Made by a program: the position numbers and the translations under genes. DNA of 64,000 nt. It comes from Pseudomonas marincola. Its GTDB lineage: Bacteria > Pseudomonadota > Gammaproteobacteria > Pseudomonadales > Pseudomonadaceae. The stretch covers positions 310,001 to 374,000 of the forward strand of contig NZ_FPBC01000002.1 in assembly GCF_900116605.1 (NCBI RefSeq), written 5' to 3'. Every line of letters begins with the position of its first letter. Position 1 is the stretch's first letter. The notes under the pieces were generated by a model. That model saw only the letters and a list, made by a program, of their open reading frames with translations. It was not told where the DNA came from and made no database searches. This document shows, one piece after another, positions 50,622 through 64,000 of this stretch.

Positions 50622-51764
50622 ATGTCTAAACGTGACTATTACGAGGTGCTGGGTGTCGAGCGCGGCGCTAGCGATGCGGAGCTGAAAAAGGCTTACCGGC
50701 GCCTGGCGATGAAGCATCACCCGGACCGTAATCCTGACGATAAAGTTTCGGAAGAGAAGTTCAAAGAGGCCAACGAGGCCTATGAAGTTCTGTCCGATGC
50801 CAGCAAGCGCAGCGCCTATGATCAATACGGCCATGCCGGTGTAGATCCAAGCATGGGCGGCGCCGGCGCGGGTGGCGCAGGTTTCGGTGGCGCTAACTTC
50901 TCCGATATTTTCGGTGATGTGTTCAGCGACTTCTTCGGCGGTGCTGCCGGTGGCGGCGGTCGCGGTCGTGGCGGTGCGCAGCGCGGCAGTGACCTGCGCT
51001 ACACGCTTGAACTGGATCTGGAAGAGGCCGTTCGCGGCACAACCGTGACCATTCGTGTGCCGACACTGGTCAACTGTAAGCCGTGCGACGGTACGGGCGC
51101 CAAGAAAGGCTCCGCGCCGGTTACTTGTACCACTTGTGGCGGTATCGGCCAGGTGCGTATGCAGCAGGGCTTCTTCTCGGTGCAGCAAACCTGCCCGCGT
51201 TGCCACGGCAACGGCAAGATGATTACTGATCCGTGCACCAGCTGCCACGGTCAGGGTCGTGTTGAAGAGCACAAAACCTTGTCGGTCAAAGTGCCGGCGG
51301 GTGTTGATACCGGTGACCGCATTCGTCTTAGCGGCGAAGGTGAAGCCGGCGCAATGGGCGGCCCGGCAGGTGATCTGTACGTGGTAGTGAATGTGCGTGA
51401 GCACGCGATCTTCCAGCGTGACGGCAAGCATCTGTACTGCGAAGTGCCAATCAGCTTTGCTGATGCCGCGTTGGGTGGCGAGCTTGAAGTGCCGACCCTC
51501 GATGGTCGTGTCAAGTTGAAGATCCCGGAAGGCACGCAAACCGGTAAGTTGTTCCGTTTGCGTGGCAAAGGTGTTGCGCCGGTGCGTGGTGGTGGTGCGG
51601 GTGACTTGATGTGCCGTGTGGCTGTCGAGACGCCGGTTAAGCTGGATCGTCGTCAGCGTGAGCTGCTTGAAGAGTTCCGTCAGTCGTTGGCCGGTGACAG
51701 TTCTCACTCGCCCAAGGCCAATGGCTGGTTCGAAGGCGTGAAGCGCTTCTTCGGCGACCTGTGA
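50622..51764 (+). CDS. dnaJ: molecular chaperone DnaJ (Hsp40)
   Basis: Type-I Hsp40 of 380 residues. The J domain is at 1-70, with the HPD motif in [11 protein letters not shown] Gly/Phe-rich linker follows (about 75-125). Four zinc-finger CxxCxGxG repeats are visible: [24 protein letters not shown] and CTSCHGQG. The C-terminal substrate-binding domain completes the protein. It stimulates DnaK ATPase. It is 205 bp after dnaK, with hairpins between, so it may also be transcribed separately. Confidence 0.97.
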   Translation: MSKRDYYEVLGVERGASDAELKKAYRRLAMKHHPDRNPDDKVSEEKFKEANEAYEVLSDASKRSAYDQYGHAGVDPSMGGAGAGGAGFGGANFSDIFGDVFSDFFGGAAGGGGRGRGGAQRGSDLRYTLELDLEEAVRGTTVTIRVPTLVNCKPCDGTGAKKGSAPVTCTTCGGIGQVRMQQGFFSVQQTCPRCHGNGKMITDPCTSCHGQGRVEEHKTLSVKVPAGVDTGDRIRLSGEGEAGAMGGPAGDLYVVVNVREHAIFQRDGKHLYCEVPISFADAALGGELEVPTLDGRVKLKIPEGTQTGKLFRLRGKGVAPVRGGGAGDLMCRVAVETPVKLDRRQRELLEEFRQSLAGDSSHSPKANGWFEGVKRFFGDL

Positions 51765-51820
51765 GGAATACGCTGACAAGTTGCGATTGAGCGCTTGCAG
51801 TGTTGAATGAGCTGCTTGAT

Positions 51821-51847
51821 GTGCAGGCCCGCTGAGGCGGGTTGCAC
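51821..51847 (+). terminator. probable terminator after dnaJ
   Basis: GTGCAGGCCCGC-TGAG-GCGGGTTGCAC folds into an imperfect stem 57 nt past the dnaJ stop, followed within 15 nt by a T-rich stretch (TTGTTTTATTTT). Confidence 0.5.
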
Positions 51848-51944
51848 GTTAAGCGGCTTGTTTTATTTTAGCCCCGGCCATCACGCTGTTTATGGGTTAT
51901 AAAGTGCGCAGGTTGGGTGGGTTATGCGCGCCGCCTGGGCATAG

Positions 51945-52772
<828 letters not shown>

Positions 52773-52885
52773 GTCACTCGATCAGTGGTGTGCAATCGAT
52801 GAATTTTTAGCTTAAGTTGGGTGGACCAAAAAGCGCTTTTCCTGTAAGCTTTTCGCTTTAGTGTGTCCACTAAAAGTTACGCAGA

Positions 52886-52963
52886 ATGAATTCATATAAA
52901 AAGCGGGATGACGGTTCACACGTCATCCCGCTTTTTTACAATCTGCGTTTGCTTCAAGCTTAG
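52886..52963 (+). CDS. possible carA leader peptide (25 codons)
   Basis: A short open frame from ATG 52886 to TAG 52961-52963 that spans the hairpin at 52898-52937 and ends 16 nt before the carA start. It begins MNSYKKRDD, with Tyr-Lys-Lys-Arg codons just before and at the 5' arm. The arrangement resembles transcription-attenuation leaders. There is no clear ribosome site, so translation is uncertain and it may be accidental. Confidence 0.3.
   Translation: MNSYKKRDDGSHVIPLFYNLRLLQA
52898..52937 (+). terminator. terminator/attenuator upstream of carA
   Basis: Perfect 11-bp stem GCGGGATGACG / CGTCATCCCGC with a 7-nt loop, five A before it and six T after. It is 125 nt beyond dapB and 42 nt before the carA start. 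It either ends dapB transcripts or attenuates carAB. Confidence 0.85.
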
Positions 52964-52979
52964 ATCTTCGGAGGTTTTC

Positions 52980-54128
52980 TTGAGTAAGCCAGCCTATAAA
53001 CCTGCCATTTTGGCGTTAGCTGATGGCAGTATTTTTCGCGGCGAGGCAATCGGTGCCGACGGCCATACCATTGGTGAGGTAGTTTTCAACACTGCCATGA
53101 CCGGCTATCAGGAAATCCTTACCGATCCTTCCTATGCCCAGCAAATCGTAACCCTGACCTATCCGCACATCGGCAATACCGGCACCACGCCGGAAGATGC
53201 CGAGTCTGATCGTGTTTGGGCGGCTGGTTTGATCATTCGTGACCTGCCGCTGATCGCCAGTAACTGGCGCAGCAAGCAATCACTGCCAGAGTATCTGGCC
53301 GAGAATGGCACTGTTGCCATCGCGGGTATCGATACCCGTCGCCTGACCCGCATTCTGCGTGAGAAAGGCTCGCAAAATAGCTGCATCCTCGCCGGTGAAG
53401 ATGCCACCGAAGAAAAAGCCCTTGAGCTTGCGCGCAGCTTCCCTGGCCTGAAAGGCATGGATCTGGCCAAAGTCGTCAGCTGCACCGAGCAGTACGAATG
53501 GCGCTCGACGGTCTGGGACCTGAAAACCGACAGCCACGCTGAAGTGCCAGCCAGTGAGTTGCCGTACCACGTAGTCGCTTATGATTACGGCGTTAAGTGG
53601 AACATCCTGCGCATGCTGGTTGCCCGCGGCTGCCGCCTGACTGTCGTGCCAGCGCAAACGCCTGCGAGCGACGTGCTGGCGCTGAATCCGGATGGCGTGT
53701 TCCTGTCCAACGGTCCAGGCGATCCTGAGCCATGCGACTACGCAATCACTGCAATCAAAGACGTGCTGGAAACCGACGTACCGGTGTTCGGTATCTGTCT
53801 GGGTCACCAGCTGCTGGCGCTGGCCTCTGGTGCCAAAACCCTGAAAATGGGTCACGGCCACCACGGCGCCAACCACCCGGTTCAAGACCTCGATTCGGGC
53901 GTGGTGATGATCACCAGCCAGAACCACGGTTTCGCGGTGGAAGAGAGCAGCCTGCCGGACAATGTCCGCGCCATTCACAAGTCACTGTTTGATGGCACTC
54001 TGCAAGGCATCGAGCGTACCGATAAAGTCGCGTTCAGCTTCCAGGGTCACCCTGAAGCGAGCCCGGGCCCGCACGACGTCGCGCCGCTGTTTGACCGCTT
54101 CATCGAAGCCATGGCCAAACGCCGCTAA
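52980..54128 (+). CDS. carA: carbamoyl-phosphate synthase small subunit CarA
   Basis: Glutaminase subunit that supplies ammonia to CarB for carbamoyl phosphate, shared by arginine and pyrimidine synthesis. The product is 382 residues. The start is TTG at 52980 ([19 protein letters not shown]), chosen because CGGAGG lies six bases upstream and no ATG/GTG is near; in-frame codons further upstream read through a terminator hairpin. The class-I amidotransferase nucleophile is in [13 protein letters not shown], with the His in [12 protein letters not shown]. carB follows 38 bp later. Confidence 0.95.
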   Translation: MSKPAYKPAILALADGSIFRGEAIGADGHTIGEVVFNTAMTGYQEILTDPSYAQQIVTLTYPHIGNTGTTPEDAESDRVWAAGLIIRDLPLIASNWRSKQSLPEYLAENGTVAIAGIDTRRLTRILREKGSQNSCILAGEDATEEKALELARSFPGLKGMDLAKVVSCTEQYEWRSTVWDLKTDSHAEVPASELPYHVVAYDYGVKWNILRMLVARGCRLTVVPAQTPASDVLALNPDGVFLSNGPGDPEPCDYAITAIKDVLETDVPVFGICLGHQLLALASGAKTLKMGHGHHGANHPVQDLDSGVVMITSQNHGFAVEESSLPDNVRAIHKSLFDGTLQGIERTDKVAFSFQGHPEASPGPHDVAPLFDRFIEAMAKRR

Positions 54129-54166
54129 GCCTGCTGACTGTGACCAACGGATTCGAGTGAGTAAAA

Positions 54167-57384
<3,218 letters not shown>

Positions 57385-57388
<4 letters not shown>

Positions 57389-57861
57389 CCAAATACCCAA
57401 TGACCGTCCAGGGCGCTCGCGCCCTGGAAGAAGAACATCTACACCTGACCAAGGTGGTGCGTCCGAAGCTGAGCCAGGACATCGGCACCGCCCGCGAGCT
57501 GGGTGACCTCAAGGAAAACGCTGAATACCATGCAGCGCGTGAGCAGCAGGGTATGGTCGAGGCGCGCATCCGTGACATCGAAGGGCGTTTGCAGAACGCT
57601 CAGATCATCGATGTTACGGCGATCCCGCACACCGGCAAGGTTATCTTTGGCACTACGGTGGAAATCGCCAACTGCGAAACGGATGAGTCAGTGACTTACC
57701 AGATCGTGGGTGATGACGAAGCCGATATCAAACAGCGAAAAATCTCGGTCAATTCGCCTATCGCCCGCGCCCTAATCGGCAAGGAAGAAGGTGATGTGGT
57801 CGCCGTTAAAACGCCAAGCGGCCTGGTTGAGTACGAGATTGTCGAAGTTCGTCACATCTAA
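57385..57861 (+). CDS. greA: transcription elongation factor GreA
   Basis: A 158-residue factor that enters the RNA polymerase secondary channel and stimulates cleavage of backtracked RNA. The N-terminal antiparallel coiled coil (residues 1-75) carries the catalytic acidic tip in [20 protein letters not shown] (part shown: GDLKENAEY). The C-terminal FKBP-like domain has [13 protein letters not shown]. The start overlaps the carB stop by four bases (ATGA). Confidence 0.97.
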
Positions 57862-58282
57862 GCCCAAGTCGCTGACGGCGGGCTCAATCAGCTGGCTGCT
57901 GGCCCAGACGTTCTGGGTTGGCGGCCTCTGGTTGCTGCAGTTTGTGTTGCTGCCGGCCATGAGTCATTCCGGCCTGGCATCCATGCTGGTCAGCGATATG
58001 TCGGCTGTGCTGGCGCCATTGCTGGTCGGCCTGGCTGCTTGCTGTGTCTTCTTGCAGCTGCTGGTGCTGGTAAGCGCAGAAGGGTTGCGGAGTATGTGGC
58101 AGGACATGCGCGGGCAGTTGCTGCTCGCGGTGTTGGGCTTAGCAGCGAGTTATTTGCTGGCTGATCAATTATGGTCAGATCCGCGTCGCTGGCAGTTATT
58201 CAGCTATCTGGTGATGGCGCTGTGCGGTTTGCTGCTGGTTTTGCAGCCCGTGCCGGTGTCGGCCAAACGTAAGCCGATTTGA
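57839..58282 (+). CDS. DUF4149 family membrane protein
   Basis: A small protein with four predicted membrane helices ([72 protein letters not shown]). It matches the DUF4149/TMEM205-like group located next to greA in pseudomonads. The function is unknown. The start is unclear: TTG at 57839 is used, overlapping the end of greA by 23 bp in another frame; TTG at 57827 and ATG at 57791 are also in frame, and no canonical start exists after greA before the first helix. Confidence 0.75.
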   Translation: MSKFVTSKPKSLTAGSISWLLAQTFWVGGLWLLQFVLLPAMSHSGLASMLVSDMSAVLAPLLVGLAACCVFLQLLVLVSAEGLRSMWQDMRGQLLLAVLGLAASYLLADQLWSDPRRWQLFSYLVMALCGLLLVLQPVPVSAKRKPI

Positions 58283-58324
58283 GATTATTTGTGGGCGGCA
58301 ATGCGCGCCCACAAATATCAACAC

Positions 58325-58636
58325 TCAACCGTTATGACGGCTGATGTTGGAAAGGTTTTTATTAGCTTTAGGGTTTTTGCGGTAGATCAGCGCCATTTTG
58401 CCGATGATTTGTACTAGTTCGGCGTTGCCGGCTTTGCACAATTCTTCGATCGCGGCGATGCGGTCTTCGCGTTCGGTGATGCGCAGCTGAACTTTGATAA
58501 GCTCGTGATCGCTCAAAGCGCGTTCAAGTTCGGCCAGAACGCCCTCGGTCAATCCATTGTCTGCCACAATCAATACCGGTTTCAGGTGGTGGCCAATAGA
58601 TTTGTATTGTTTCTTCTGCTCTTGAGTGAGCGGCAT
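58325..58636 (-). CDS. yhbY: ribosome assembly RNA-binding protein YhbY
   Basis: A 103-residue CRS1/YhbY (CRM) domain protein that associates with pre-50S ribosomal particles. The family features are KSIGHHLKPVLIVADNGLTEGVLAEL and the conserved LIKVQLRITEREDR segment, with the GxxG-type loop KAGNAELVQIIGKMALIYRKN in part. It is divergent from rlmE, with 115 bp between them; the pair is usual near ftsH. Confidence 0.93.
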   Translation of the reverse strand: MPLTQEQKKQYKSIGHHLKPVLIVADNGLTEGVLAELERALSDHELIKVQLRITEREDRIAAIEELCKAGNAELVQIIGKMALIYRKNPKANKNLSNISRHNG

Positions 58637-58751
58637 AATCTGACCCCTACGTCTGATCTGGTAAAAAATATGGCGCCCAGTTTACCCGAGCGCTCCGTAA
58701 CTCGCCCAGATATTCACTGTTCACATTTTTTAATATTGATAGAGGTGCCAC

Positions 58752-59384
58752 GTGGCCCGTTCCAAAACAAGCCTGCGTTGGCTTAAAGAACACTTCGACG
58801 ATCCATACGTAAAGATGGCGCAGAAGGACGGTTACCGTTCACGTGCCAGCTACAAGCTGCTCGAAGTGCAGGAAAAAGACCGGATTTTACGTCCCGGCAT
58901 GACCGTGGTTGACCTCGGCGCTGCGCCGGGCGGGTGGTCGCAGGTGACCAGCCGGGTGATTGGCGATAAAGGTACGCTGATCGCTTCGGACATTCTGGAG
59001 ATGGACAGCATCCCGGATGTGACCTTCATTCAGGGCGACTTCACTGAAGATGAAGTGTTCGCGCAGATCCTCGAGGCCATCGGTAATAATCCGGTAGACC
59101 TTGTGATTTCCGATATGGCCCCCAATATGAGTGGTGTAAGGACAGCGGATCAGGCGCGCGCGATGTATCTGTGCGAGCTGGCGCTGGATCTGGCCAGTCG
59201 GGTGCTTAAGCCTGGCGGTGATTTCCTGATCAAGATTTTCCAGGGCGAAGGCTTCGATGTTTATCACAAGCAAGCCCGGGAAATGTTCGAGAAGGTGCAG
59301 ATGCGCAAGCCATTGTCGTCTCGTGATCGTTCGCGAGAGCAGTATTTGCTGGCGCGGGGCTTCCGTGGAAGCCGCGAGCAGTAG
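58752..59384 (+). CDS. rlmE: 23S rRNA (uridine-2'-O)-methyltransferase RlmE (FtsJ/RrmJ)
   Basis: Heat-shock methyltransferase that modifies U2552 in the A loop of 23S rRNA, a late 50S maturation step. The product is 210 residues from GTG 58752 ([15 protein letters not shown]), with GAGG just upstream. The SAM-binding loop is [14 protein letters not shown] and catalytic residues lie in [11 protein letters not shown] (Lys), [11 protein letters not shown] (Asp) and [11 protein letters not shown] (Lys). It is next to ftsH, as in E. coli and Pseudomonas, though 185 bp apart. Confidence 0.96.
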   Translation: MARSKTSLRWLKEHFDDPYVKMAQKDGYRSRASYKLLEVQEKDRILRPGMTVVDLGAAPGGWSQVTSRVIGDKGTLIASDILEMDSIPDVTFIQGDFTEDEVFAQILEAIGNNPVDLVISDMAPNMSGVRTADQARAMYLCELALDLASRVLKPGGDFLIKIFQGEGFDVYHKQAREMFEKVQMRKPLSSRDRSREQYLLARGFRGSREQ

Positions 59385-59569
59385 TGCAACCTTGGTCTAA
59401 ATTGCGGGTCAATATTCATTGTGTGCTTGAATAAAGTTTGCTGATAGTAAATAAAGGGTTACAGACCGCGTCTGCCAGTATTGGGCGTTGTGTAGTAAGT
59501 TAGATCGGTTAGAAAACTGGTCGTCATGCGAAGCATGCGTCGACAGGGGCTGCTTCAGAGGGTAGGTAA

Positions 59570-61495
59570 TTGAACGACATGGCAAAGAATCTGATCCTGT
59601 GGCTGATCATCGCTGCTGTTCTTGTGACAGTGATGAACAATTTCTCCAGTCCGAGCGAGTCAAACAAGCTCAACTACTCGGAGTTCATTCAGCAGGTTCA
59701 AGAGGGTGAAGTTAAGCGGGTCACGGTTGATGGCTACATCATCAGCGGTGTGCGTACTGACGGCTCGTCTTTTGAGACTGTGCGTCCTGCGATTGCTGAC
59801 AACGGTCTGATCAAAGACCTGATCGACAACAAGGTCGATATTGTTGGTAAGCAGCCGGAGCAACAAAGCATCTGGACCCAACTGTTGGTCGCCAGCTTCC
59901 CGATCCTGGTGATTATTGCCGTGTTCATGTTCTTCATGCGGCAGATGCAGGGCGGTGCCGGCGGTAAGGGCGGGCCGATGAGCTTTGGTAAAAGCAAGGC
60001 TCGGCTGTTGTCCGAAGACCAGGTTAAAACCACTTTTGCTGACGTCGCCGGTTGTGACGAGGCTAAAGAGGAAGTGAGCGAGCTGGTGGAGTTCCTGCGT
60101 GATCCGGGCAAGTTCCAGCGCCTGGGTGGCCGTATTCCTCGCGGTGTGCTGATGGTCGGCTCGCCGGGTACCGGTAAAACCTTGCTGGCCAAGGCGGTAG
60201 CGGGCGAAGCCAAAGTACCTTTCTTCACTATTTCCGGTTCGGACTTCGTCGAAATGTTCGTCGGTGTCGGTGCTTCGCGTGTTCGTGACATGTTCGAGCA
60301 GGCCAAAAAGCATGCGCCTTGCATCATCTTCATCGACGAGATCGACGCAGTCGGTCGTCATCGTGGTGCGGGCATGGGCGGTGGTCACGATGAGCGTGAA
60401 CAGACCCTGAACCAGTTGCTGGTAGAGATGGATGGTTTTGAAGCGAATGACGGCATCATCGTTATTGCGGCGACTAACCGTCCAGACGTGCTCGACCCTG
60501 CATTGCTGCGTCCGGGTCGCTTCGACCGTCAGGTAGTGGTTGGCTTGCCGGATATTCGCGGTCGTGAGCAGATTCTGAAAGTGCACATGCGCAAAGTGCC
60601 AATGGGCGACAACGTTGATGCAGCGGTTATTGCTCGCGGTACGCCTGGCTTCTCCGGTGCTGATTTGGCCAACCTGGTCAACGAAGCGTCGCTGTTTGCC
60701 GCACGTTCGGGCAAGCGCACAGTTGAAATGAAAGAGTTTGAGCTGGCCAAAGACAAGATCATGATGGGCGCTGAGCGCAAAACCATGGTTATGTCCGAGA
60801 AAGAGAAGCTCAACACGGCTTATCACGAAGCGGGCCATGCGATTGTCGGTAATCTGGTTCCTGAACATGACCCGGTTTACAAAGTGTCGATCATCCCGCG
60901 TGGTCGTGCGCTGGGTGTGACCATGTTCCTGCCGGAAGAAGATCGCTACTCGCTGAGCAAGCGTGCGCTGATCAGCCAGATTTGCTCATTGTTCGGTGGC
61001 CGTATTGCCGAAGAGATGACGCTCGGCTTCGATGGTGTAACCACTGGCGCTTCTAACGACATCATGCGTGCGACTCAATTGGCGCGAAACATGGTGACCA
61101 AGTGGGGCTTGTCTGAAAAGCTTGGCCCGCTGATGTATGCGGAAGAAGACGGCGAAGTGTTCCTCGGTCGCAGCATGGGCAGCCAGAGCAGCAACGTCTC
61201 GGGCGATACCGCCAAGATGATCGACCTGGAAATCCGTAGCATCATTGATGAATGTTACGACACCGCCAAGCGTCTGTTGGTCGAGAATCGTGACAAGCTC
61301 GAAGCAATGGCTGAAGCGTTGATGAAGTACGAAACAATCGACGCTGATCAGATCAAGGACATCATGAGCGGTAATGCCGTGCGCGAACCTCGCGATTGGA
61401 CAGGTGGCGGTGGCGGCAATGCTGCGCCGATAACCCCTGAAGACAAACCGGATGCGCCTGAAAAGCCTATTGGTGGCCCGGCTGCTGAAGTTTAA
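59570..61495 (+). CDS. ftsH: ATP-dependent zinc metalloprotease FtsH
   Basis: Membrane-bound AAA+ protease (641 residues) that degrades sigma-32, LpxC and damaged membrane proteins. Two N-terminal membrane helices (about 9-23 and 103-120) flank a periplasmic domain. Walker A is [13 protein letters not shown], Walker [12 protein letters not shown], the second region of homology [19 protein letters not shown], and the zinc site HEAGHAIV. The start may be TTG 59570 (MNDMAKN) or the ATG at 59579; both lie after GAGGGTAGGT. Confidence 0.97.
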   Translation: MNDMAKNLILWLIIAAVLVTVMNNFSSPSESNKLNYSEFIQQVQEGEVKRVTVDGYIISGVRTDGSSFETVRPAIADNGLIKDLIDNKVDIVGKQPEQQSIWTQLLVASFPILVIIAVFMFFMRQMQGGAGGKGGPMSFGKSKARLLSEDQVKTTFADVAGCDEAKEEVSELVEFLRDPGKFQRLGGRIPRGVLMVGSPGTGKTLLAKAVAGEAKVPFFTISGSDFVEMFVGVGASRVRDMFEQAKKHAPCIIFIDEIDAVGRHRGAGMGGGHDEREQTLNQLLVEMDGFEANDGIIVIAATNRPDVLDPALLRPGRFDRQVVVGLPDIRGREQILKVHMRKVPMGDNVDAAVIARGTPGFSGADLANLVNEASLFAARSGKRTVEMKEFELAKDKIMMGAERKTMVMSEKEKLNTAYHEAGHAIVGNLVPEHDPVYKVSIIPRGRALGVTMFLPEEDRYSLSKRALISQICSLFGGRIAEEMTLGFDGVTTGASNDIMRATQLARNMVTKWGLSEKLGPLMYAEEDGEVFLGRSMGSQSSNVSGDTAKMIDLEIRSIIDECYDTAKRLLVENRDKLEAMAEALMKYETIDADQIKDIMSGNAVREPRDWTGGGGGNAAPITPEDKPDAPEKPIGGPAAEV

Positions 61496-61503
61496 GGTCT
61501 GAA

Positions 61504-62361
61504 ATGATCGAGCAACATCCCTTCAACCGGCTGCCCTGTGGCAGCCGGTTTCTTGATTTAAGCCGTCCGCAAGTGATGGGCATTCTCAACGTAACCCCGG
61601 ACTCCTTCTCTGATGGCGGTCGTTTCACGGCGCGCGATGCAGCGTTGCGTCATGCCGGGCAAATGGTCGCGGCAGGTGCAGGTCTGATCGACATTGGCGG
61701 CGAATCAACGCGGCCGGGTGCGCTTGTCGTACCTGTGCAGGAAGAACTTGATCGGGTTATCCCGGTGGTCGAGGCTATCGCTGCCGAGCTCGATGTGATC
61801 ATTTCGCTGGACACCTCAACCCCTGAAGTCATGCTGGAAGGCGCTGCCAAGGGGGCAGGATTGATCAATGATGTGCGTTCGCTAACCCGTGAAGGCGCAC
61901 TGCAGGCGGCGGCAAAGTCGGGGTTAGCGGTTTGCCTTATGCACATGCGTGGCGAGCCCACGACCATGCAGCAAAATCCGCAGTACCCGGACATTCTGGC
62001 TGAGGTGCATGACTTTTTGCTTGAGCGCATGGCGCGCTGTGAAGAAGCCGGGATCGGTGCTGACAAGTTGATTCTTGATCCGGGCTTTGGTTTCGCCAAA
62101 ACCCTTGAACACAATTTGAGTTTGTTCAAGCGCATGCCTGCGCTGCTCGAGTTGGGCAGGCCTCTGCTGGTAGGTGTTTCGCGTAAAAGTATGATTGGTA
62201 AGGTGCTTGGCCACGAAGTGGATGAGCGGCTTTACGGCAGTTTGGGTCTGGCTGCGTTAGCGCTGACCAAGGGTGCGCACATCCTGCGGGTGCATGATGT
62301 GGCTGAAACAGTTGATGTGGTTCGAATGATTACTGCGGTAGAAGCCGCTGATCAGGCATAA
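61504..62361 (+). CDS. folP: dihydropteroate synthase FolP
   Basis: Folate synthesis enzyme joining p-aminobenzoate to the pterin pyrophosphate; target of sulfonamides. The product is 285 residues with the DHPS signatures MGILNVTPDSFSDGG and DIGGESTRPGA, plus ILDPGFGFAKT. It starts 8 nt after the ftsH stop codon and is 12 nt before glmM, so ftsH-folP-glmM form one unit. Confidence 0.97.
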   Translation: MIEQHPFNRLPCGSRFLDLSRPQVMGILNVTPDSFSDGGRFTARDAALRHAGQMVAAGAGLIDIGGESTRPGALVVPVQEELDRVIPVVEAIAAELDVIISLDTSTPEVMLEGAAKGAGLINDVRSLTREGALQAAAKSGLAVCLMHMRGEPTTMQQNPQYPDILAEVHDFLLERMARCEEAGIGADKLILDPGFGFAKTLEHNLSLFKRMPALLELGRPLLVGVSRKSMIGKVLGHEVDERLYGSLGLAALALTKGAHILRVHDVAETVDVVRMITAVEAADQA

Positions 62362-62373
62362 GGATACGATGCG

Positions 62374-63711
62374 ATGAGCAGAAAATATTTTGGTACTGAT
62401 GGTATTCGTGGTCATGTTGGCCAGTTTCCGATTACCCCTGATTTTATGCTCAAGCTCGGCTGGGCAGCGGGCATGGCGTTCCGCAAACAAGGCAAATGCC
62501 AGGTTCTGATTGGTAAGGACACGCGCATCTCGGGCTATATGTTCGAGTCTGCGCTGGAGGCTGGCTTGTCGGCTGCGGGGGCAGATGTGCTTTTGTTGGG
62601 GCCGATGCCGACCCCGGCCATTGCTTATCTGACGCGTACCTTTCATGCCGAGGCAGGCATTGTTATCAGCGCCTCGCATAACCCGCATGGCGATAACGGC
62701 ATCAAGTTTTTCTCGGGGCAGGGCAGCAAACTGCCGGATGAAATTGAGCAATTGATTGAAGAATTGCTGGACGCACCGATGACGGTTGTCGATTCGGCTG
62801 AGCTGGGCAAGGTTTCGCGCATCAATGATGCGGCGGGTCGCTATATCGAGTTCTGCAAAAGCAGTGTGCCATCGAGCACCGACTTTGATGGCCTGAAAAT
62901 TGTGCTCGATTGCGCGCATGGTGCGGCCTACAAGGTCGCGCCGAGTGTGTTCCGCGAGCTCGGTGCTGAAGTTTCGGTGTTGGCGGCTGAGCCTAACGGT
63001 CTGAACATCAACGACGGTTGTGGCTCGACGCACATGGAATCGCTGCAGGCCGCTGTAGTTGAACGCAAAGCCGATTTGGGTATTGCCTTTGATGGTGACG
63101 CCGATCGGGTGCTGATGGTCGATCATACGGGCGCTGTGGTTGATGGTGATGAGTTGCTGTACATCATTGCGCGTGATTTGCAGGCGCGCGGCAAGCTTGA
63201 AGGTGGCGTTGTCGGTACGTTGATGAGCAATCTCGGTTTGGAATTGGCGTTGGCCGAATTGAATATTCCATTCAAGCGGGCCAAGGTCGGTGACCGTTAT
63301 GTACTGGCTGATCTGGCCAGTAACCAATGGCAGCTCGGCGGTGAGAACTCGGGTCACCTAGTGTGTTTGCAGCATACGACTACCGGCGATGCAATTATTG
63401 CGGCGCTGCAAGTGTTGATGGCCTTGAGCCGTCGCGGTGAGACGCTGGCGCAGGCGCGCAGCACCATGCGCAAGTGTCCTCAGGTGCTGGTCAATGTGCG
63501 ATTTGCCGGCGGCAGCGATCCGCTGGAGCACGCAGATGTCATCGCCGCGAGTGAGCGTGTGACCAAGCTGATGGCGGGCCGTGGCCGGGTTTTGTTGCGC
63601 AAATCAGGCACTGAACCACTGGTTCGGGTAATGGTTGAAGGTGAGGAAGAATCTGCTGTTCGCGCCTATGCCAATGAATTAGCTAAAATTGTTACGCAAG
63701 TATGTGCGTAA
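62374..63711 (+). CDS. glmM: phosphoglucosamine mutase GlmM
   Basis: Converts glucosamine-6-phosphate to glucosamine-1-phosphate for UDP-GlcNAc, feeding peptidoglycan and LPS. The product is 445 residues. The activated phosphoserine is Ser101 in [17 protein letters not shown]. The metal loop is [15 protein letters not shown] and the sugar loop [10 protein letters not shown]. It follows folP by 12 nt and precedes tpiA by 65 bp. Confidence 0.97.
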   Translation: MSRKYFGTDGIRGHVGQFPITPDFMLKLGWAAGMAFRKQGKCQVLIGKDTRISGYMFESALEAGLSAAGADVLLLGPMPTPAIAYLTRTFHAEAGIVISASHNPHGDNGIKFFSGQGSKLPDEIEQLIEELLDAPMTVVDSAELGKVSRINDAAGRYIEFCKSSVPSSTDFDGLKIVLDCAHGAAYKVAPSVFRELGAEVSVLAAEPNGLNINDGCGSTHMESLQAAVVERKADLGIAFDGDADRVLMVDHTGAVVDGDELLYIIARDLQARGKLEGGVVGTLMSNLGLELALAELNIPFKRAKVGDRYVLADLASNQWQLGGENSGHLVCLQHTTTGDAIIAALQVLMALSRRGETLAQARSTMRKCPQVLVNVRFAGGSDPLEHADVIAASERVTKLMAGRGRVLLRKSGTEPLVRVMVEGEEESAVRAYANELAKIVTQVCA

Positions 63712-63776
63712 TTCGGCTTGCCAGCGGTCCTGCTCTTGGGTAATATCTGCGCCCACTCTGACCGACGAGGTAAAGC

Positions 63777-64000
63777 ATGCGTCGCCCAATGGTAGCTGGT
63801 AACTGGAAAATGCACGGTACCCGCGCCAGTGTCGCAGAGCTGATCAAGGGTCTTCGCCAGCTAGCGCTGGCGCCTGGAGTGGATGTAGCAGTATTTCCAC
63901 CTTGCTTGTATATCAGCCAAGTCATTGAAGGACTTGCTGGCAAGTCGATGGCGGTCGGTGCGCAGAATTGCGCAATCGAGCCATTCCAAGGTGCGCTGAC
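63777..64000 (+). CDS. tpiA: triosephosphate isomerase TpiA (5' part)
   Basis: The first 74 codons are in the window and the gene continues past the right edge. The start MRRPMVAGNWKMHGT has the classic TIM N-terminus, with the catalytic Asn/Lys in AGNWKMHG and a second conserved stretch GAQNCAIEPFQGAL near the edge. GAGG precedes the ATG. The enzyme interconverts dihydroxyacetone phosphate and glyceraldehyde-3-phosphate. Confidence 0.95.
   Translation, partial: MRRPMVAGNWKMHGTRASVAELIKGLRQLALAPGVDVAVFPPCLYISQVIEGLAGKSMAVGAQNCAIEPFQGAL

Noticed and set aside
59385..59569. Sigma-32 promoter before ftsH
   Set aside because: A CTTGAAT occurs near 59428, but no CCCCAT-like element follows at the right distance.

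Overview
The window is a gene-dense piece of a gamma-proteobacterial chromosome, most probably a Pseudomonas. The evidence is protein similarity plus gene order: gatCAB/mreBCD/maf/rng/yhdP/tldD/darP/pmbA, then ptsO-rapZ-ptsN-hpf-rpoN-lptBAC-kdsCD, mlaFEDCB-ibaG-murA-hisGDC-algW, cysD-cysNC, trpS-zapE, recN/grpE-dnaK-dnaJ-dapB-carAB-greA and rlmE-ftsH-folP-glmM-tpiA. Nearly everything is core housekeeping. I see no phage, plasmid, insertion sequence, CRISPR, tRNA or rRNA, and no clear candidate for a novel defence or biosynthetic system.

Layout. 1-5.0 kb (minus strand): edge of a carboxymuconolactone-decarboxylase-like gene, a CaCA antiporter, an RlpA-like lipoprotein and the gatCAB amidotransferase genes. 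5.1-18.3 kb (mostly plus): cell-shape genes mreBCD, maf, RNase G, the giant AsmA-like YhdP, a nitrilase-fold hydrolase, and the TldD/PmbA protease pair with darP on the opposite strand. 18.3-25.6 kb (minus): LPS genes kdsD-kdsC-lptC-lptA-lptB, then rpoN-hpf-ptsN-rapZ-ptsO (sigma-54 and nitrogen PTS). 25.7-33.9 kb (plus): the Mla lipid transport operon, ibaG, murA, hisG, hisD and hisC. 34.0-35.1 kb (minus): an algW protease gene that reads as frameshifted. 35.2-43.0 kb (mostly plus): Nif3-like protein, sulfate activation (cysD, cysNC), a small alpha/beta hydrolase, trpS and zapE, with a zapG/yhcB-like gene on the minus strand. 43.1-45.4 kb: divergent GlxA-type AraC regulator and long-chain-type acyl-CoA dehydrogenase.

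45.4-46.0 kb is the only sizeable non-coding stretch. It is a three-copy tandem array with a ~195 bp period and ends inside the recN stop codon. From memory of other Pseudomonas genomes, it sits where two normally distant conserved blocks meet, so it may mark a rearrangement point. 46.0-64 kb: recN with a LexA box, the heat-shock genes grpE-dnaK-dnaJ with a sigma-32-type promoter, dapB, carAB-greA with a terminator/leader upstream of carA, then yhbY, rlmE, ftsH, folP, glmM and the start of tpiA.

Points most worth checking: the algW frameshift; mreC, which has no canonical start codon at its Shine-Dalgarno and follows a terminator-like hairpin; the tandem repeat at the synteny junction; the carA leader; and a sigma-54-like site directly upstream of hpf, next to rpoN itself.
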